Below, piece after piece: positions 44,391 to 55,499 of a DNA stretch of 64,000 nt (position 1 is its first letter; each line of letters begins with the position of its first letter). The notes under the pieces are model-generated. The model did no database searches and was not told the DNA's origin. It saw only the letters and a program-made list of their open reading frames with translations. Origin of the DNA: Gaeumannomyces sp. JS-464 (Eukaryota > Ascomycota > Sordariomycetes > Magnaporthales > Magnaporthaceae). The DNA is taken from the NCBI GenBank assembly GCA_002197995.1, contig NGZR01000001.1, positions 3,472,001 to 3,536,000 on the forward strand, written 5' to 3'. The position numbers were made by a program, and so were the translations under genes.

Positions 44391-45590
44391 TTCAGCGCGG
44401 GCTTTGCCAGTTTAGCGTCAGTCCCGTAGGCCGGCGCGCGCAGGTCGTCCTCCTTGACCGGCTCCCCCGTGACGGGGTGCTCGTAGTGGAACGGCACGAC
44501 GCGCGTGTCCGGCCACAGCCATGCGCTGCTCCTCGGGCAGCACCTCATCCGGCCCCGACGGGTCCTCGGGGAACGCGGTCGTCAGGAACGGCACGAACCC
44601 GGCCACCTTGTACGCCCAGCCGTGCTCGAAATCTCCGTGCCAGAACGGGTGGTACTTTTTTTTCGCGTTGTCACAAGGGCTGGGGGTTAGTTCTACAACC
44701 ACTTGACATGGGCAGAGGATGGGGAAAAACTGACCCTGAGACGCAGGATCCTCCACGTCCCGCCGGGCCCGTCCTTTATGTACTCGTTCTCGTACACGCC
44801 GCCCTCCCACCACTGCGTCACGCCGCGCGGGTGGATGCCCGCCTGCGTCGCGTGCACGCCGGCCTGCATCAGGCTGCGGAAGCGGGCTTTGGCTCTTGGC
44901 GGGGCTGGCGGCGCCGATTGCCCTGGGGGCGGCTGCGGGCTGTAGTCGACATCTATGATTCCTTGAAGCTGAGGGTGATCCAATAGGAACCCGTGGACCG
45001 GACCGTTGCGGCCGCCGACGAAGAGGCGTGCGAAGCGGCCGATGTATAGCCGCTTCACCCCCGCCTTTCCGCTGAACCGGCCGCCTAGGAATTGGGCGTA
45101 CGTATCCGGCGAGTCCGAGAAGAGTCCTAGAACCTAGTACGGGGCGAGCGGAGGCCGCGTGGGCTGTCAGCAGCTCCTGTGTACCGGATTATCCTCGTGG
45201 TGATATTGGCCATGGAAGCCATTGCGGAAGAAACAAAGGTAGGAGGGGAATCGACGAATCCACAGAGAAAAAAAAGGGTTCTCGCAAATATTAGGAGGAT
45301 GCCGTACCTCTTCATATAAACACTTGTCGAGATAATATCCATATCTTTTTTAGTCGAGCACTGCTGTTAGATACAATCATGGCCCAGGGGATCTTGGCAC
45401 ACACTTGTATTGTAGTTTACGGATCTCTTCCTGATCTATTGTGACCCGAGTTAGCACTGCGCCGCCCTAAGGCTCCGTACCGTAGCTTCTCTCGGTGATA
45501 CCAGGAATCTTTACCGCTTAGCCGCGTTACCTCCTTCTGGAGCGCCTCGACCGTTTGCCTTAGCTGGGCGACCTCTTCACTGGTGGCCAT
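44391..45590 (-). CDS. SnoaL-like (NTF2-fold) protein
   Basis: Five or more exons on the minus strand. Exon 1 starts at 45590, MATSEEVAQLRQTVEALQKE, a short coiled coil. A phase 1 intron (GTAAAG...AATAG) leads to DQEEIRKLQYK, then a 37-nt exon YGYYLDKCLYEE (near 45345), then VLGLFSDSPDTYAQFLGGRF onward. The core has KRLYIGRFARLFVGGRNGPV, HPRGVTQWWEGGVYENEYIK and, after another intron, YHPFWHGDFEHGWAYKVAGF. The frame slips near 44515; the other frame gives WPDTRVVPFHYEHPVTG and a stop at 44391. A proline/alanine-rich insert lies near 44920. The NTF2/SnoaL fold includes cyclases, isomerases and non-catalytic binders. Homologues of this fungal subtype often sit in aromatic or polyketide gene clusters. 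The reaction is unknown. Confidence 0.85.
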
Positions 45591-46234
45591 GATTGCCTGT
45601 TGGCACCGCTTGCCGACTCGTGCAAGTTGCGTCCAGCCCTGGAATTAGAGCGAGGGTCGTCCCTGTGTGGGTGAGTCGCAGTTTGTGGCGGTAGAAGCTC
45701 GTGCATAGGCAGGCCAGCGAGGTGGGACCAGCATCAACTTCCAACGTCGTCCCTTTCGCGCCAGTGCATCCCAAGCCGGTGCACACCTCTTATAAGGGAC
45801 CTCGGATCGAGCCGATTGAAACGCAAAATGCCCGCTGGGACCCCGAATATGTCGCCGCCGCCGCCGTCCCCCCACCTTGTTCAGGGTGTCGACACGCAGA
45901 TATCATCCCGTCGGCTAAATCATCCCGACTGGAAGAGGGGGCCTGGCTGGTGAAACGTGGACGAAAGGCGCGCCTCGAACCACCCCGCACGACAGTGGAT
46001 ATGGCGGATGATGATCACCGATAGATTGCCCATCAGATCCAGACGACGTGGTGATATGTCGACGCGTGTTGCAGCCTTGGCACGACATTACCCACAAAAT
46101 CGCATCCATATGCCACGGCAGACAGGATCACCATGCCAGGAACAAGCGGCAAACACAGTCTTTTGTCGCTAGGCCCTGATAGAAACGTACCAGACGGGAA
46201 AGCTGGCGCTATTGCCCGCCTGCGAATCGCCCAG
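45591..46234. other. Intergenic region between SnoaL-like and oxygenase genes
   Basis: The 5' flank of the SnoaL-like gene and 3' flank of the oxygenase, both on minus. Small plus-strand ORFs here show no motif. Confidence 0.5.
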
Positions 46235-48264
46235 CTATATCCGCTTTCGAAGGCTCCCAGCCATCATGTCGCTGACTTTATCCACCCCATTGACGCCCCG
46301 CGCGACATCCGCATCGAGGAGCCTCTGCTGCCAAGGCAGGGGCTTTGTGGCCACTTTCACAGCATCGCCGCTCTCTGCGCGCCGCCGCTCCCACTCGTCC
46401 ATCTCACGCTGCTCGACGAAATTCCCATGAAGGCCCAACCGGATCTGTAGCGGCAAGTGGCAGGCACCAATCGGACCCTGCGCGACGTTGAGCGCGTCGA
46501 AAATCAGGATGTCGTTCCGGAGCACGTCAAGATGGTTCAACAGGGCCATCAGATAGCCGTCCCCCTCGGCATCCGACCTGGGCGCAAAAACAGGTTCCTG
46601 GAAAGTAGTTGTGTCGCTTGCCCAATACTCATCCTTTGTTCCGGTCTCCCAATCGTAGTGGCCAATGACGTTGAACAGGCCGCCTAAAGCAGTTGGGTTA
46701 GTGCAGGGACACGAGGAGGCCCAAGAAAAAAAAAAAAAAAAAAAAAAAAGAAATACCAGCTGGCGGGCCGCATTTAGCGATGTTATAAGGCCTCGAGGAT
46801 CGATTTGCAACTGCCAGAAGTGCCTGCAAAGTGGTTGTTAGGTTTCGATCGTGTCGAGGAGAAAGCGGATCAGAATGAGTTACCGGTAACGCCGTGCGGT
46901 CCATCTGTCGTCAATACGGCTGAACTCGCCGTTTGTGCCGTAACGTTTGGCGGGCTCGACGCGCGTGCCGGACGGGCTGTTGGGGTCGAATATCCACCTG
47001 ACAGTGTCCGAGTGAAGCTTCTGCCGCACGTTGCCGGTGCTGGGCGCGCCCTCGGGCGGCCACCAGAAGAAGACGTTGCCGCCGTACGCAACGGTCAGGT
47101 CGCAGACGATGTGGCCGTCCTCGTTCTCATACGCCCCGGCCACGTGCCCGTGGAAGGCGTTGTCGGACCGCAGCCAGACGATGTCCTTGCCTCCTCGCCT
47201 CGGGACGATCCCGTACCACTGGTCTTCGTCGGGGTCCCCTGGCGTGGGTGGGAGCGGTTAGCAGCAGCCCTCCCCTCGAGGGACGGCCGGATTTGCGCAA
47301 CTCACAGGCCCAATGGTTACCGCCGCGCTTGAGGCGCTCAAGGCTGGCCTTTAGAGGCGTTAGGGGCAAGACGAGGTAGTTTTCGGTCAAGGCCGCGTCG
47401 TGGATCATGCCGCAAAACGGGGCCTCGTACCGCGCCTCGTGCGTCTTGGCTCCCGTCGTGGGGTCGAACGTCCACACGGCGATGTCGCAGCTCGCGTCGT
47501 GCCCGTCGCCACCGGCGGCGTACGCAAAGGCCACCATCTCGCCCGTCTGCGGGTCGAATTTGGGGTGCGCCGTGAATGTGGGCGACTCCAGCTGGCCTTC
47601 AAAGTCGTATCTGCCCAGTGTTTCCAGCGTGGTCGGGTCCTGCGGCAATCCATGGTGAGCAAATATTTAAATCAATCATCACCTCCACCAAAATCGAGAA
47701 GGCTTACCATCGCCCAAGGGGGACCATCTTCCTTTAGTGCGAGGAGGGAGCCGCGCCAGAAGATGACGTTGGTGTTGGAAACCGTCCTGATGACCCCTTT
47801 GACCATGTCGTTGTCGGTGAAGGGGTTCCTATACTTGCCAAACAGGCTTTTGCGGGCGTCACGCTCGGCGACAAAACGGTCGGTGTGTACATAGCGCTGC
47901 TTCCAGTCGACGTGCCCGTCGTGGAACCGAAAGGCGCTGACGTTGCCGTCGCCGCTGAACTGCACATCGTCCTCGAACACGGGCGGGAAACAGGGATCGG
48001 GCTGGACGCGGAAGAAGGTCCCGTTGATCTCCCGCGGGATCACGCCGCTGGTCTCTAATTCCGTGATGTCGCCCTGGGCATCATGAGTTACCATTTCAAG
48101 CAAACTCTTACCCGTTGAAATTAGTTTAAACATACCTCGATGCGGCTGGGCATAAGGCCGCCCTTGAAGAAGGGGGTGTTTGGGAATTTATTCTGTCCTT
48201 CATCTTTGCGACCATCCTTGTATCCAGACCCAGCGTCTGGGAACAGGGAGAAGACGTGCGCCAT
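46235..48264 (-). CDS. Carotenoid cleavage/lignostilbene dioxygenase-family oxygenase (RPE65 family)
   Basis: Exons (high to low coordinate): 48136-48264, 47708-48073, 47306-47639, 46884-47238, 46757-46823 and 46235-46683. The start [20 protein letters not shown] is followed by [16 protein letters not shown], the family N-terminus. The four iron-binding His are plausible in [33 protein letters not shown] and [11 protein letters not shown]. The length of about 560 residues fits. The last intron contains an A24 run on the plus strand; a one-base frame mismatch at its acceptor (46683) fits the homopolymer-error pattern elsewhere. The family splits conjugated double bonds with O2, giving two aldehydes. 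Fungal members cleave resveratrol and piceatannol (established for Neurospora CAO-1) or carotenoids. Clustered aldehyde dehydrogenase and decarboxylase favour a stilbene-type substrate (inference). Confidence 0.9.
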
Positions 48265-48943
48265 GGCCGCAACCGATGAGGAAGTGAAGGGGATGTGCAG
48301 AAAGGTCAGGAGGGTTCGCCGGGCTGCTCCTTGGGCAGAGATGGGCGGTGGTTATCCCTGATCACGACGCCTGCGTACAGCCCAGCCTGGTCGTCTAGGC
48401 GGGATGGCTAGACCTGATAATAGAAACAACCCATGTTTCTTGGCCTGCAATAGCGACATTCCGTCTCCGGTCTTATATACCAGGGCATTAGTAGCCATGC
48501 CGGTCGGAGAATTGGGGTATTGAACGTCGCGTCGGCTAATTGTTCCCGAGCCGCCGCGGCGCGTGCTTAGATGTTTGCGGCCCCTTGCCACAGCGCAGCA
48601 GCTTGTTGTACCACGAAATGCGCCGCTTACACAATCCGCGACCTACGCCAGCCTAGCCACCGACCGTCGCAGAGAATGAAGTCTCTAGACTGTATACCTC
48701 GTCTCAAGAGAGATCCAAGGAGAAGCAATGGAGGGAAGCAGGGCAAGGAGCGGAGCCGTGGCTGACATAATCAGCACAATGCAGTTTTCGCTCATCAGCG
48801 GCAGCAGAATTGAGCAAAGCAATCCCCGCGAACTATCTCGATTCTCGATACCAAATCGCCAGAAACAGACAGTCGCAGCCTACTACCTCCTCCTAGCGCT
48901 TGATGGGACTACCTAGAGGCCTTGTTTATCGACCTTATTCAAG
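48265..48943. promoter_or_regulatory. Divergent promoter of oxygenase and PQ-loop gene
   Basis: The region between the minus-strand oxygenase and the plus-strand membrane protein. No gene supported. Confidence 0.4.
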
Positions 48944-50089
48944 ATGGACAATGCCATTGCCGCAAATGTGCTGGGAACGCTTGGGGCTGTGAGTTCCAGC
49001 GCTTTTCTTCCAGCCCACCCCCTAAAATTATCACCAAATGAACAACAGCTGCACTTCTGCCTGCCTCCCTCCTGACTAATTCGACTTGCCTACCTACGCC
49101 TCACAGGTCTGCTGGTCTATCCAAGTGTGTCCCCTGCCATCCGTTGACCTCACATATTTTTGCCCTCATCACAATCATGCTAACGGTCTATGGTCTAGCT
49201 TATCCCGCAGATTGCCCTCAACTTCCGCAGACACAACACCATTGGCCTCCAACCTAGCATGATGATGCTCTGGGCATGGGCTGGAATTCCCCTCGGCGTG
49301 TATAATATCACCGAAGACTTCAGCGTTGCGCTGCAAATACAGCCCCAGATATTGACCCTGCTTTCCTTGCTCACCTGGGCGCAGTGTTGCTACTACGATT
49401 GGAAGGTAAACTCCACCAGTTCCCGTCTCCATCCCACCATCGTATCGCTCCTCTGACACCTGAACGCGGACGGCCTGCAGCACTGGCCCATCTCTCGCTG
49501 CTTAGCAGTGACAATCCCAATCGCAGCCCTAATGGCCGGCGTCCAGGCTGGGCTCGTCTTCGCCCTGCGCGCCGCAAAGCACGGCGGCGACGCCCACATC
49601 ACCTGGCCCAGCACGCTGATGGCGGTCCTATCGGCGGTGCTACTGGCTGCGGGCGTTTTGCGACACTACTGGGACATATATCGGCACCGTTCGGTGCGCG
49701 GCATTTCGTTCCTCTTTGTGGGCATCGACGCTGCAGGCGACGTCTTCTCGCTCGTCTCCGTCTTCTTCCAGCCGAAGCTCGACGTGCTGGGCATGGCAAT
49801 CTACGGCACCGAGCTCGTGCTTTGGCTCGGCGTGTTTGCGGCTGGCGGGTACTTTAACTTGATGCCCTGGGTTAGGGCGCGGCTGCGGTCTGGGTCGGAG
49901 CCGAGGCCTGGGTCTGGGTCGGATTTGTCGTCGGGTGGCCCAGGGGTGGACGCCTCTGGCGGTGGGGTCACGCTCCAGCACGTGCCATCCTCAACGTCGG
50001 TATTCAGGACGGCGTCGCTTGACATGACGGGTGGCGGGGCTCGTTCGCGGCCTGGGTTTGTAATGGGTGATCAAGACCCAACGCCTTGA
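48944..50089 (+). CDS. PQ-loop repeat membrane protein
   Basis: Exon 1 is 48944-48988, a tiny exon 2 is 49107-49124 (VCWSIQ), exon 3 is 49199-49405 and exon 4 begins about 49506. The first PQ-loop (LIPQIALNFRRHNTIG) follows the micro-exon directly. A second repeat-like segment is HYWDIYRHRSVRGISFLF. Multiple hydrophobic segments (MMMLWAWAGIPLG, ILTLLSLLTWAQ, ALMAGVQAGLVFAL, LMAVLSAVLLAAGVL, FVGIDAAGDVFSLVSVFF, LVLWLGVFAAGGYF) predict about seven membrane helices. The C-terminal 60 residues are Gly/Ser-rich, cytosolic-type. The family includes vacuolar cationic amino acid and cystine exporters (YPQ, cystinosin). The acceptor of the last intron is one base out of phase, again pointing to an indel. 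Whether it belongs to the metabolic cluster is unclear. Confidence 0.85.
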
Positions 50090-50566
50090 GAAATAGGTAA
50101 TATTGTGTGGCTGCGCGAAAACAGGGTCCTCGATCTGGGTCACAATCAGAACCAGAATGCGGGTTTGCTCGCTGAATGGGAGATTCAATGCCATTCACGC
50201 GCTATTCACGTTTGCAATTGTTTCCGCTGTGAATGCCCCACCAAGTCATTGTTGCCCCACGAAGCTTAAATGGGACCCAATGAGAATCTTGAAAAATCGC
50301 ATTGGCGATGTGCCGCTAGCCTCTTTGGGTCCAGATTAAAGTGGTCGCGTCGCGGTCGCCGCGCGCTGACATGGGTGCCACACCACCAAGGTTCTCAGAT
50401 TTAATTGATTTTGATCCGTTTTCCTTGTCAAACTTGACTGCCAACAACTTTCTTCTCACGTATATCACTTCCAAAGGACTCACATCTACCTATCCATTTC
50501 CAAAGGTCCACGTCTACACATTTCCAAGGTTGTTTCAACTCCAGGCGCCTGCTGCGCATTGCAGAA
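50090..50566. other. Intergenic region, promoter of 2EXR gene
   Basis: No gene seen. Three spaced copies of CACRTCTAC/TTTCCAAAGG-like words lie at about 50468-50526, directly 5' of the ATG at 50567. Confidence 0.5.
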
Positions 50567-52795
50567 ATGGCTCCACACAACTCCGACACGTCGGATGACG
50601 ACGCGAGCGATCACATGCATTCGCAAGAGGACGACCTGGTCGAGTCCGACAGCAGCGGCGAGCCAGACTCCAGCTCCGAGCCCGGCGACGACGCGGGCGG
50701 CCTGCTGGACATTGAGGCCTCCGAGTCGGACGGCGACGACTCGGAGGAGTCTGATGGCGAGGAGTCGCTCCTCGACGGCACCGCGGCCGTCAGCTTCTGG
50801 GACGGCGTCGACTTCCCGCAGTTCTCGCGCCTGCCGCCCGAGATCCGCGAGTTCGTGTGGCGCTTCTTCTTCGAGTCGGTCCTCGCGCGCCCCCGTGTTC
50901 TTGAGTTTCAGGTCACCGAGGCAGACAGCTTTGGCTACTACCCGACGCCCACCTTCCAACTTGAGGCGCAGATGCTGCCTGTCCTAGCCGCGATGCGCGT
51001 GAACAGTGAAAGCCGAGACATCGCCCTCAGGTCGTTTCCCGACAAGCTGGAATTCGGCGGACCTGCGGGTGACTACGCAGTGCCGTTCGACAAGGAGACG
51101 GATATTGTCGCAATCACTTTCTCCACGTTATCCTTCGGCTTGCACTCCGTTTCTCATCCCGATCGTGAGCAGCCTCTCGATCATATCAACTTCTACATCC
51201 AAGGCTTCTCAGACAGGATCAAGCAGCTTGCTGTCAATTCCGAAGATGTCGCCGGAACGATGGGACTGGCCAACACCGACCGCACCGGTCCCTGGGCCTT
51301 TTTGGCATCATTTCCGATTCTGGAGACCGTCTACGAGATTCACGACGGCAATTATGGCTCGCGTAAGATCAATTACAGCTTGCCACACACAATTCGCGAC
51401 ATTGGAACCATGGAGCTCGATGAAGCTAGCATCCCGTACCGGTACCACAGATATCTTGTCTGGCCTGATCGGGCCCACTGTCGGCAAGATGACTCTATGG
51501 AGATCAAACTGCTAGACGAGATGGCTCTCGACTTCGAAGCCATGAACGGCGACATGGGGGATCTGATACCAGCAAAGCTTCGCGGTACCGAGGTCTGGCC
51601 AATGGTGGAATTTGCTGGCTTTTCCGGCTGTCGGAAGATGGCGAAGCTCGGATTGGCCGACTTTGACAATCTCCCAGCCAGTCCGGCGGGATGGGCAGAC
51701 GGCGACTCGGACACGATGGATGGCGAAGACGGCTCAGATCTTGATGGCGAAGACGGCGAGGAAGAGGACGAGGACGACGACAGCGAGATGGACGATTTCA
51801 TTGACGATGGACCTGTCATCGACTTTGAGGGGACGAGCGATGCCCTGGACTCAGAGTCAATGGCATATGGTGGGGGTGACGACACTCGTGACAGCCTTCT
51901 CGACAGCCTTCTCAACGGTGAGCCCGCTGACGAGTTCAATGGATTCTCTCCTATCGAGCTCGGCAGTGGCGACGACGCTGGTGAGGGCCAAGACGAGGAG
52001 GATCAGGGACTGCGTCCGGTGAAGAGACGGCAAGCGAGGCAAATCGTCTCGGATGACGAGGATCATGCCGAGGATGAGGATGATCTCCGTCCAGCGAAAA
52101 GACAGAAAGCTCGGCAAATCATCTCGGACGACGAGGATGATGATGGCGGTGATGCACGCCCGGCCAAGACTCGACAGGTAGTCGTATCTTCTGACAGCGA
52201 GGGCGACACTTCTGCGACCGATACCAGGTCCGATGAAGAGGATGCGCCGAGGAAGCAGCGCGGACGCCCTCGAGTTCTGGACTCTGACGAGAGTGATGAT
52301 GATCAAGTGGCTGTGGATGCAGCGCCCGTCAGCTCGCGCAAGAGGAAGAGGGTCATCCATACTACCACATCGTTCGACTCGGATGATGGTGAGGTTGTGG
52401 ATGCAGCGCCCGCCAACTCGCGCAAGAGGAAGAGGGTCGTCCACACCGTCACATTGTCTGACTCGGAAGATGAAGAGCCGAGTGAGGAGATTGCGGGCAG
52501 TGACAGTAGCGAGGAGGAGGATGAAGACGACGATAGCGAGGACAGTGCCCGAGCTGGCAGGCCTTTGACGCTGGCTGAGAAGCTAGGCATGCACCGTCGC
52601 GCGAACCCTGTCGTCGAACTCTCGTCTGATGATGAGGAGGATTCTTCCATTGATATGGCCCCGGCTGACCGGGGCTACGGTCGCAACTACAGCGATGAAG
52701 ATGATGATGAGGACGAGGACGAGGAGAATGGCAATGCCCCGTACGAGGGCTGCACGGAGGAGCTTGGTTCCGAGGACGAGGACGATGCGTATTAG
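50567..52795 (+). CDS. 2EXR-domain protein with long acidic repetitive tail
   Basis: Single-exon ORF of 742 residues. The N-terminal 80 residues are Asp/Ser/Glu-rich. The 2EXR domain follows: FPQFSRLPPEIREFVWRFFF (residues 84-103), then LEAQMLPVLAAMRVNSESRD and VPFDKETDIVAITF, as in this fungal family. A globular part to about residue 385 includes EVWPMVEFAGFSGCRKMAKL. The C-terminal half is highly acidic with two sets of internal repeats: RPVKRRQARQIVSDDED / RPAKRQKARQIISDDED, and VDAAPVSSRKRKRV / VDAAPANSRKRKRV. Basic KRKR clusters between acidic blocks suggest nuclear localisation and chromatin or histone contact (inference). 2EXR is F-box-like in length and name but its biochemical role is unknown. 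No frameshift. Confidence 0.9.
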   Translation: MAPHNSDTSDDDASDHMHSQEDDLVESDSSGEPDSSSEPGDDAGGLLDIEASESDGDDSEESDGEESLLDGTAAVSFWDGVDFPQFSRLPPEIREFVWRFFFESVLARPRVLEFQVTEADSFGYYPTPTFQLEAQMLPVLAAMRVNSESRDIALRSFPDKLEFGGPAGDYAVPFDKETDIVAITFSTLSFGLHSVSHPDREQPLDHINFYIQGFSDRIKQLAVNSEDVAGTMGLANTDRTGPWAFLASFPILETVYEIHDGNYGSRKINYSLPHTIRDIGTMELDEASIPYRYHRYLVWPDRAHCRQDDSMEIKLLDEMALDFEAMNGDMGDLIPAKLRGTEVWPMVEFAGFSGCRKMAKLGLADFDNLPASPAGWADGDSDTMDGEDGSDLDGEDGEEEDEDDDSEMDDFIDDGPVIDFEGTSDALDSESMAYGGGDDTRDSLLDSLLNGEPADEFNGFSPIELGSGDDAGEGQDEEDQGLRPVKRRQARQIVSDDEDHAEDEDDLRPAKRQKARQIISDDEDDDGGDARPAKTRQVVVSSDSEGDTSATDTRSDEEDAPRKQRGRPRVLDSDESDDDQVAVDAAPVSSRKRKRVIHTTTSFDSDDGEVVDAAPANSRKRKRVVHTVTLSDSEDEEPSEEIAGSDSSEEEDEDDDSEDSARAGRPLTLAEKLGMHRRANPVVELSSDDEEDSSIDMAPADRGYGRNYSDEDDDEDEDEENGNAPYEGCTEELGSEDEDDAY

Positions 52796-53347
52796 AGACG
52801 CAGTATGGGGAATGTCCCCGCTCGAGGTGGTTTGGACGAACGAGATCGTCTTTGCGGTAGCATGGGGGGTGGACTTTGCAAGCACAGCTACAAACTACAG
52901 TCTAAAAGGAACTGAAAATAGAAGAGAAAAATCCGATCAAGATGGTGTCGTAGGTCATGCCTGGCTGGTTTCGCTTGCCGGATTCTCAAAGTGAAAGCTT
53001 CAGTCCTATGCTTTCCCAATTTGTGCGAAGTGCGCATGACCGGGCTAATTGGAATCCCAGTGGTTTATAGTTGACACGCCGTTATTTGTAGGCATCAAAT
53101 TCATTTGCGATGCTGTCTGGTGATGGAAAGGAGGCACGGCCCCCAGTAGCGCTGCCTGCTCGATTCCGTGGCCCACAGCACTGAATGATGTAACCAATCT
53201 CACTAACCCTTTGGAGCATCTCGGCTGGAGAACACAACCTGCACAGGCAATCTTCATTGCTGACACCGGATTCGACGAACCCCAAGAGATCCAATCAGCC
53301 GCCGCATCAACTACACCCTGACATCAATAGCCAGGCAAAGAAACAGC
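52796..53347. other. Intergenic region, promoter of second HET gene
   Basis: No gene supported. Confidence 0.5.
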
Positions 53348-55499
53348 ATGCGCCTGGTCAACACCAGATCCCTGACGCTGTGCTCATTTGACGATGACAC
53401 CAAGATCCCCAAATTCGCCGTCCTCTCGCACACGTGGGAGAAGGACGAGCTCCGGCTGCAGGACATGGAGCACGGCGGCGTGCCCCCGGGCAGCCCCCTG
53501 CGCGAGACGGGCGGGTTCCGCAAGATCCAGCAGTGCTGCCGCCGGGCGCTCAGCGACGGCCTCGAGTACGTCTGGGATCGACACGTGCTGCATCGACAAG
53601 ACGAGCAGCGCCGAGCTGTCCGAGGCCATCAACTCCATGTTCAACTGGTACCGGCGGGCCGAGGTTTGCTACGCCTTCCTCGGCGACGTGCCGGCCTGCG
53701 CCTCGGGCCCGGACCGGTTTTCCCCGCTGGAGCCCGGGGCGGCGACCACCCCGTTCGAGCTATACAGGGGCTGCAGGTGGTTCACCCGGGGCTGGACGCT
53801 GCAGGAGCTGATCGCGCCCAGGGACGTGCGTTTCTTCGACGCCGGGTGGCATCCCATCGGCAGCAAGATGACGCACCTCTCGGCCATCGAGAAGGTCACG
53901 CGCGTCGGCAGGCGGTTCCTCCAGGACGTCGAGGAGCTCCACCGGGCCAGCGTCGCCGAGCGCATGTGCTGGGCCGCCGGCCGGCGCACGACGCGCGTCG
54001 AGGACCGCGCCTACTCCCTGCTCGGCATCTTCGGCATCAACATGCCGCTGCTCTACGGCGAGGGCGCCCGCAGCTTCGTGCGGCTGCAGGAGGAGATCCT
54101 GAAGCTGTCCGACGACCAGTCGCTCTTTGCGTGGGGGCTGGGCCTGCCCCTGGACGGCGACGACTACGGCGACGGCGGCGGCGGCGGCGGCTCCGGACGG
54201 GCCACCGCCAACGAGGGCGGGCTGTTCGCGACGTCGCCGGACGCGTTCGTCCAGGGCCATTCGGTCAACTTTTGGGGTCAGCTGGCCGAGAAGCGGCCCT
54301 CACACCACCTCCTCACAAACAAAGGGCTGCGCATCGAGCTGCCGCTGCTGCTGGAGCACGAAGAGGACGAGACGGCGTTTGCAGTGCTCGACTGTATCAG
54401 CAACAACAAGTTTCTCGTCATCCCCATATCCCGGGCCTACCACGACGACGTGTTCCAGCGCACGCGCGGCTGCTCGCCGCGGACCGTGTCGCGGCGCGTG
54501 CGCAAGCTGGCCGTCGACCGGACCGTCTACATCCAAAAGAGCCTCCCGGGCTCGTCGCTGACCATGTACTTCAGCACCGTCGTCGTGTCGACGGCGGCCC
54601 TGCGCGCCGGAGGCTACCGCCTGGCCGACGTTTACCCGCCGCACGCGCTGCTCCGGGTCGGCGAGGGGTTCGTGCGGTGCGGCGACTCGCACCGCGTCGT
54701 GCTCGTGTTCCGGCACGCGGCGCGGGCCAAGGGGCGGGTCGCGCTGCTGCTGGCGGCCACGTACACGCGCGAGAGCAATCACCTGTCCCGCCCGCGGCTG
54801 GCCGCCGTCGAGTGCCGCGTCGCGCCGGGCCCGTCGGCCGGCCGGCTGGTGGAGCTGGTGCTCGAGCACGGGCTGTGGGGGATCGAGCGGGGAATCCCGT
54901 TTACGGACGGGCCCGTCGGCGTGCTGGGGGACGTCGTGAGTGCCCACATCACGCACCAGGACAATGCCGCCAGCTGGGGCGTCGGGGTGGAGGTCAGGCG
55001 ATGTGAGGAGGAGGCGCCGCAGGGCACGGTCGAGGCGGCGGGCGAGGAGGCGCCTGGACGGAGCTACTACGCCTGGGCTCGTGATTCGGACTCGGACAGC
55101 GACGGGTTCGAACACATCGGCATGGCGGCGATCGCGGCGATGCTGCAGAGCAGCAACCGGGACTTTCGGCAGAGGGAGGCCTGGGTTCGGGGCCAGGAGC
55201 TGCGGGCCCGGAGGGGCCGTGGCCAGGCGCTGCGGCGAAGGCTGCTGCTTTTTTGCGGGCCTGTCGTCTCAGTTGTGGTCGTGGTTCTTGCTGTGGCTCT
55301 GGCTCCCGATGGGGGAGGTCGGTGGTTGGCATCGTGGCGCTCGACATATCTCGGTGCCCGCTCTGACCCATGGACGCTGGCCGCGGGTTTGGCAGCTGGG
55401 ATTGTATTTTTCAGCCTCTTCGCTGGCATGATGCAAGTATGGAAATCTCGCCGGCAGAAATGGCCCCGATCTCACTGGAGCCGTCGGCGTGGAAGGTGA
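53348..55499 (+). CDS. HET-domain protein with C-terminal transmembrane segments
   Basis: MRLVNTRSLTLCSFDDD starts a classic HET protein: FAVLSHTWEKDELRLQDM, GFRKIQQCCRRALSDGLEYVW, then IDTCCIDKTSSAELSEAINS, WFTRGWTLQELIAP, SIGSK-like PIGSKMTHLSAIEKVT, and RVEDRAYSLLGIFGINMPLLYGEG. The frame changes at the GGG at 53574-53576, exactly between LEYVW and IDTCC; removing one G joins them. About 715 residues. The central part (residues 270-560) is a C-terminal domain common in such proteins. Unusually, the end has two hydrophobic segments (residues about 625-645, VVSVVVVVLAVALA core; and about 670-690, AAGLAAGIVFFSLFAGMM) followed by a basic tail, so the protein may sit in a membrane. A GGC-repeat Gly run lies near residue 265. 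No intron seen. Confidence 0.87.

Noticed and set aside
53348..55006. 552-residue frame through the second HET gene
   Set aside because: Only its first 75 residues are HET sequence; after the GGG at 53574 the real protein continues in the next frame and this one becomes Arg/Ala-rich shadow.
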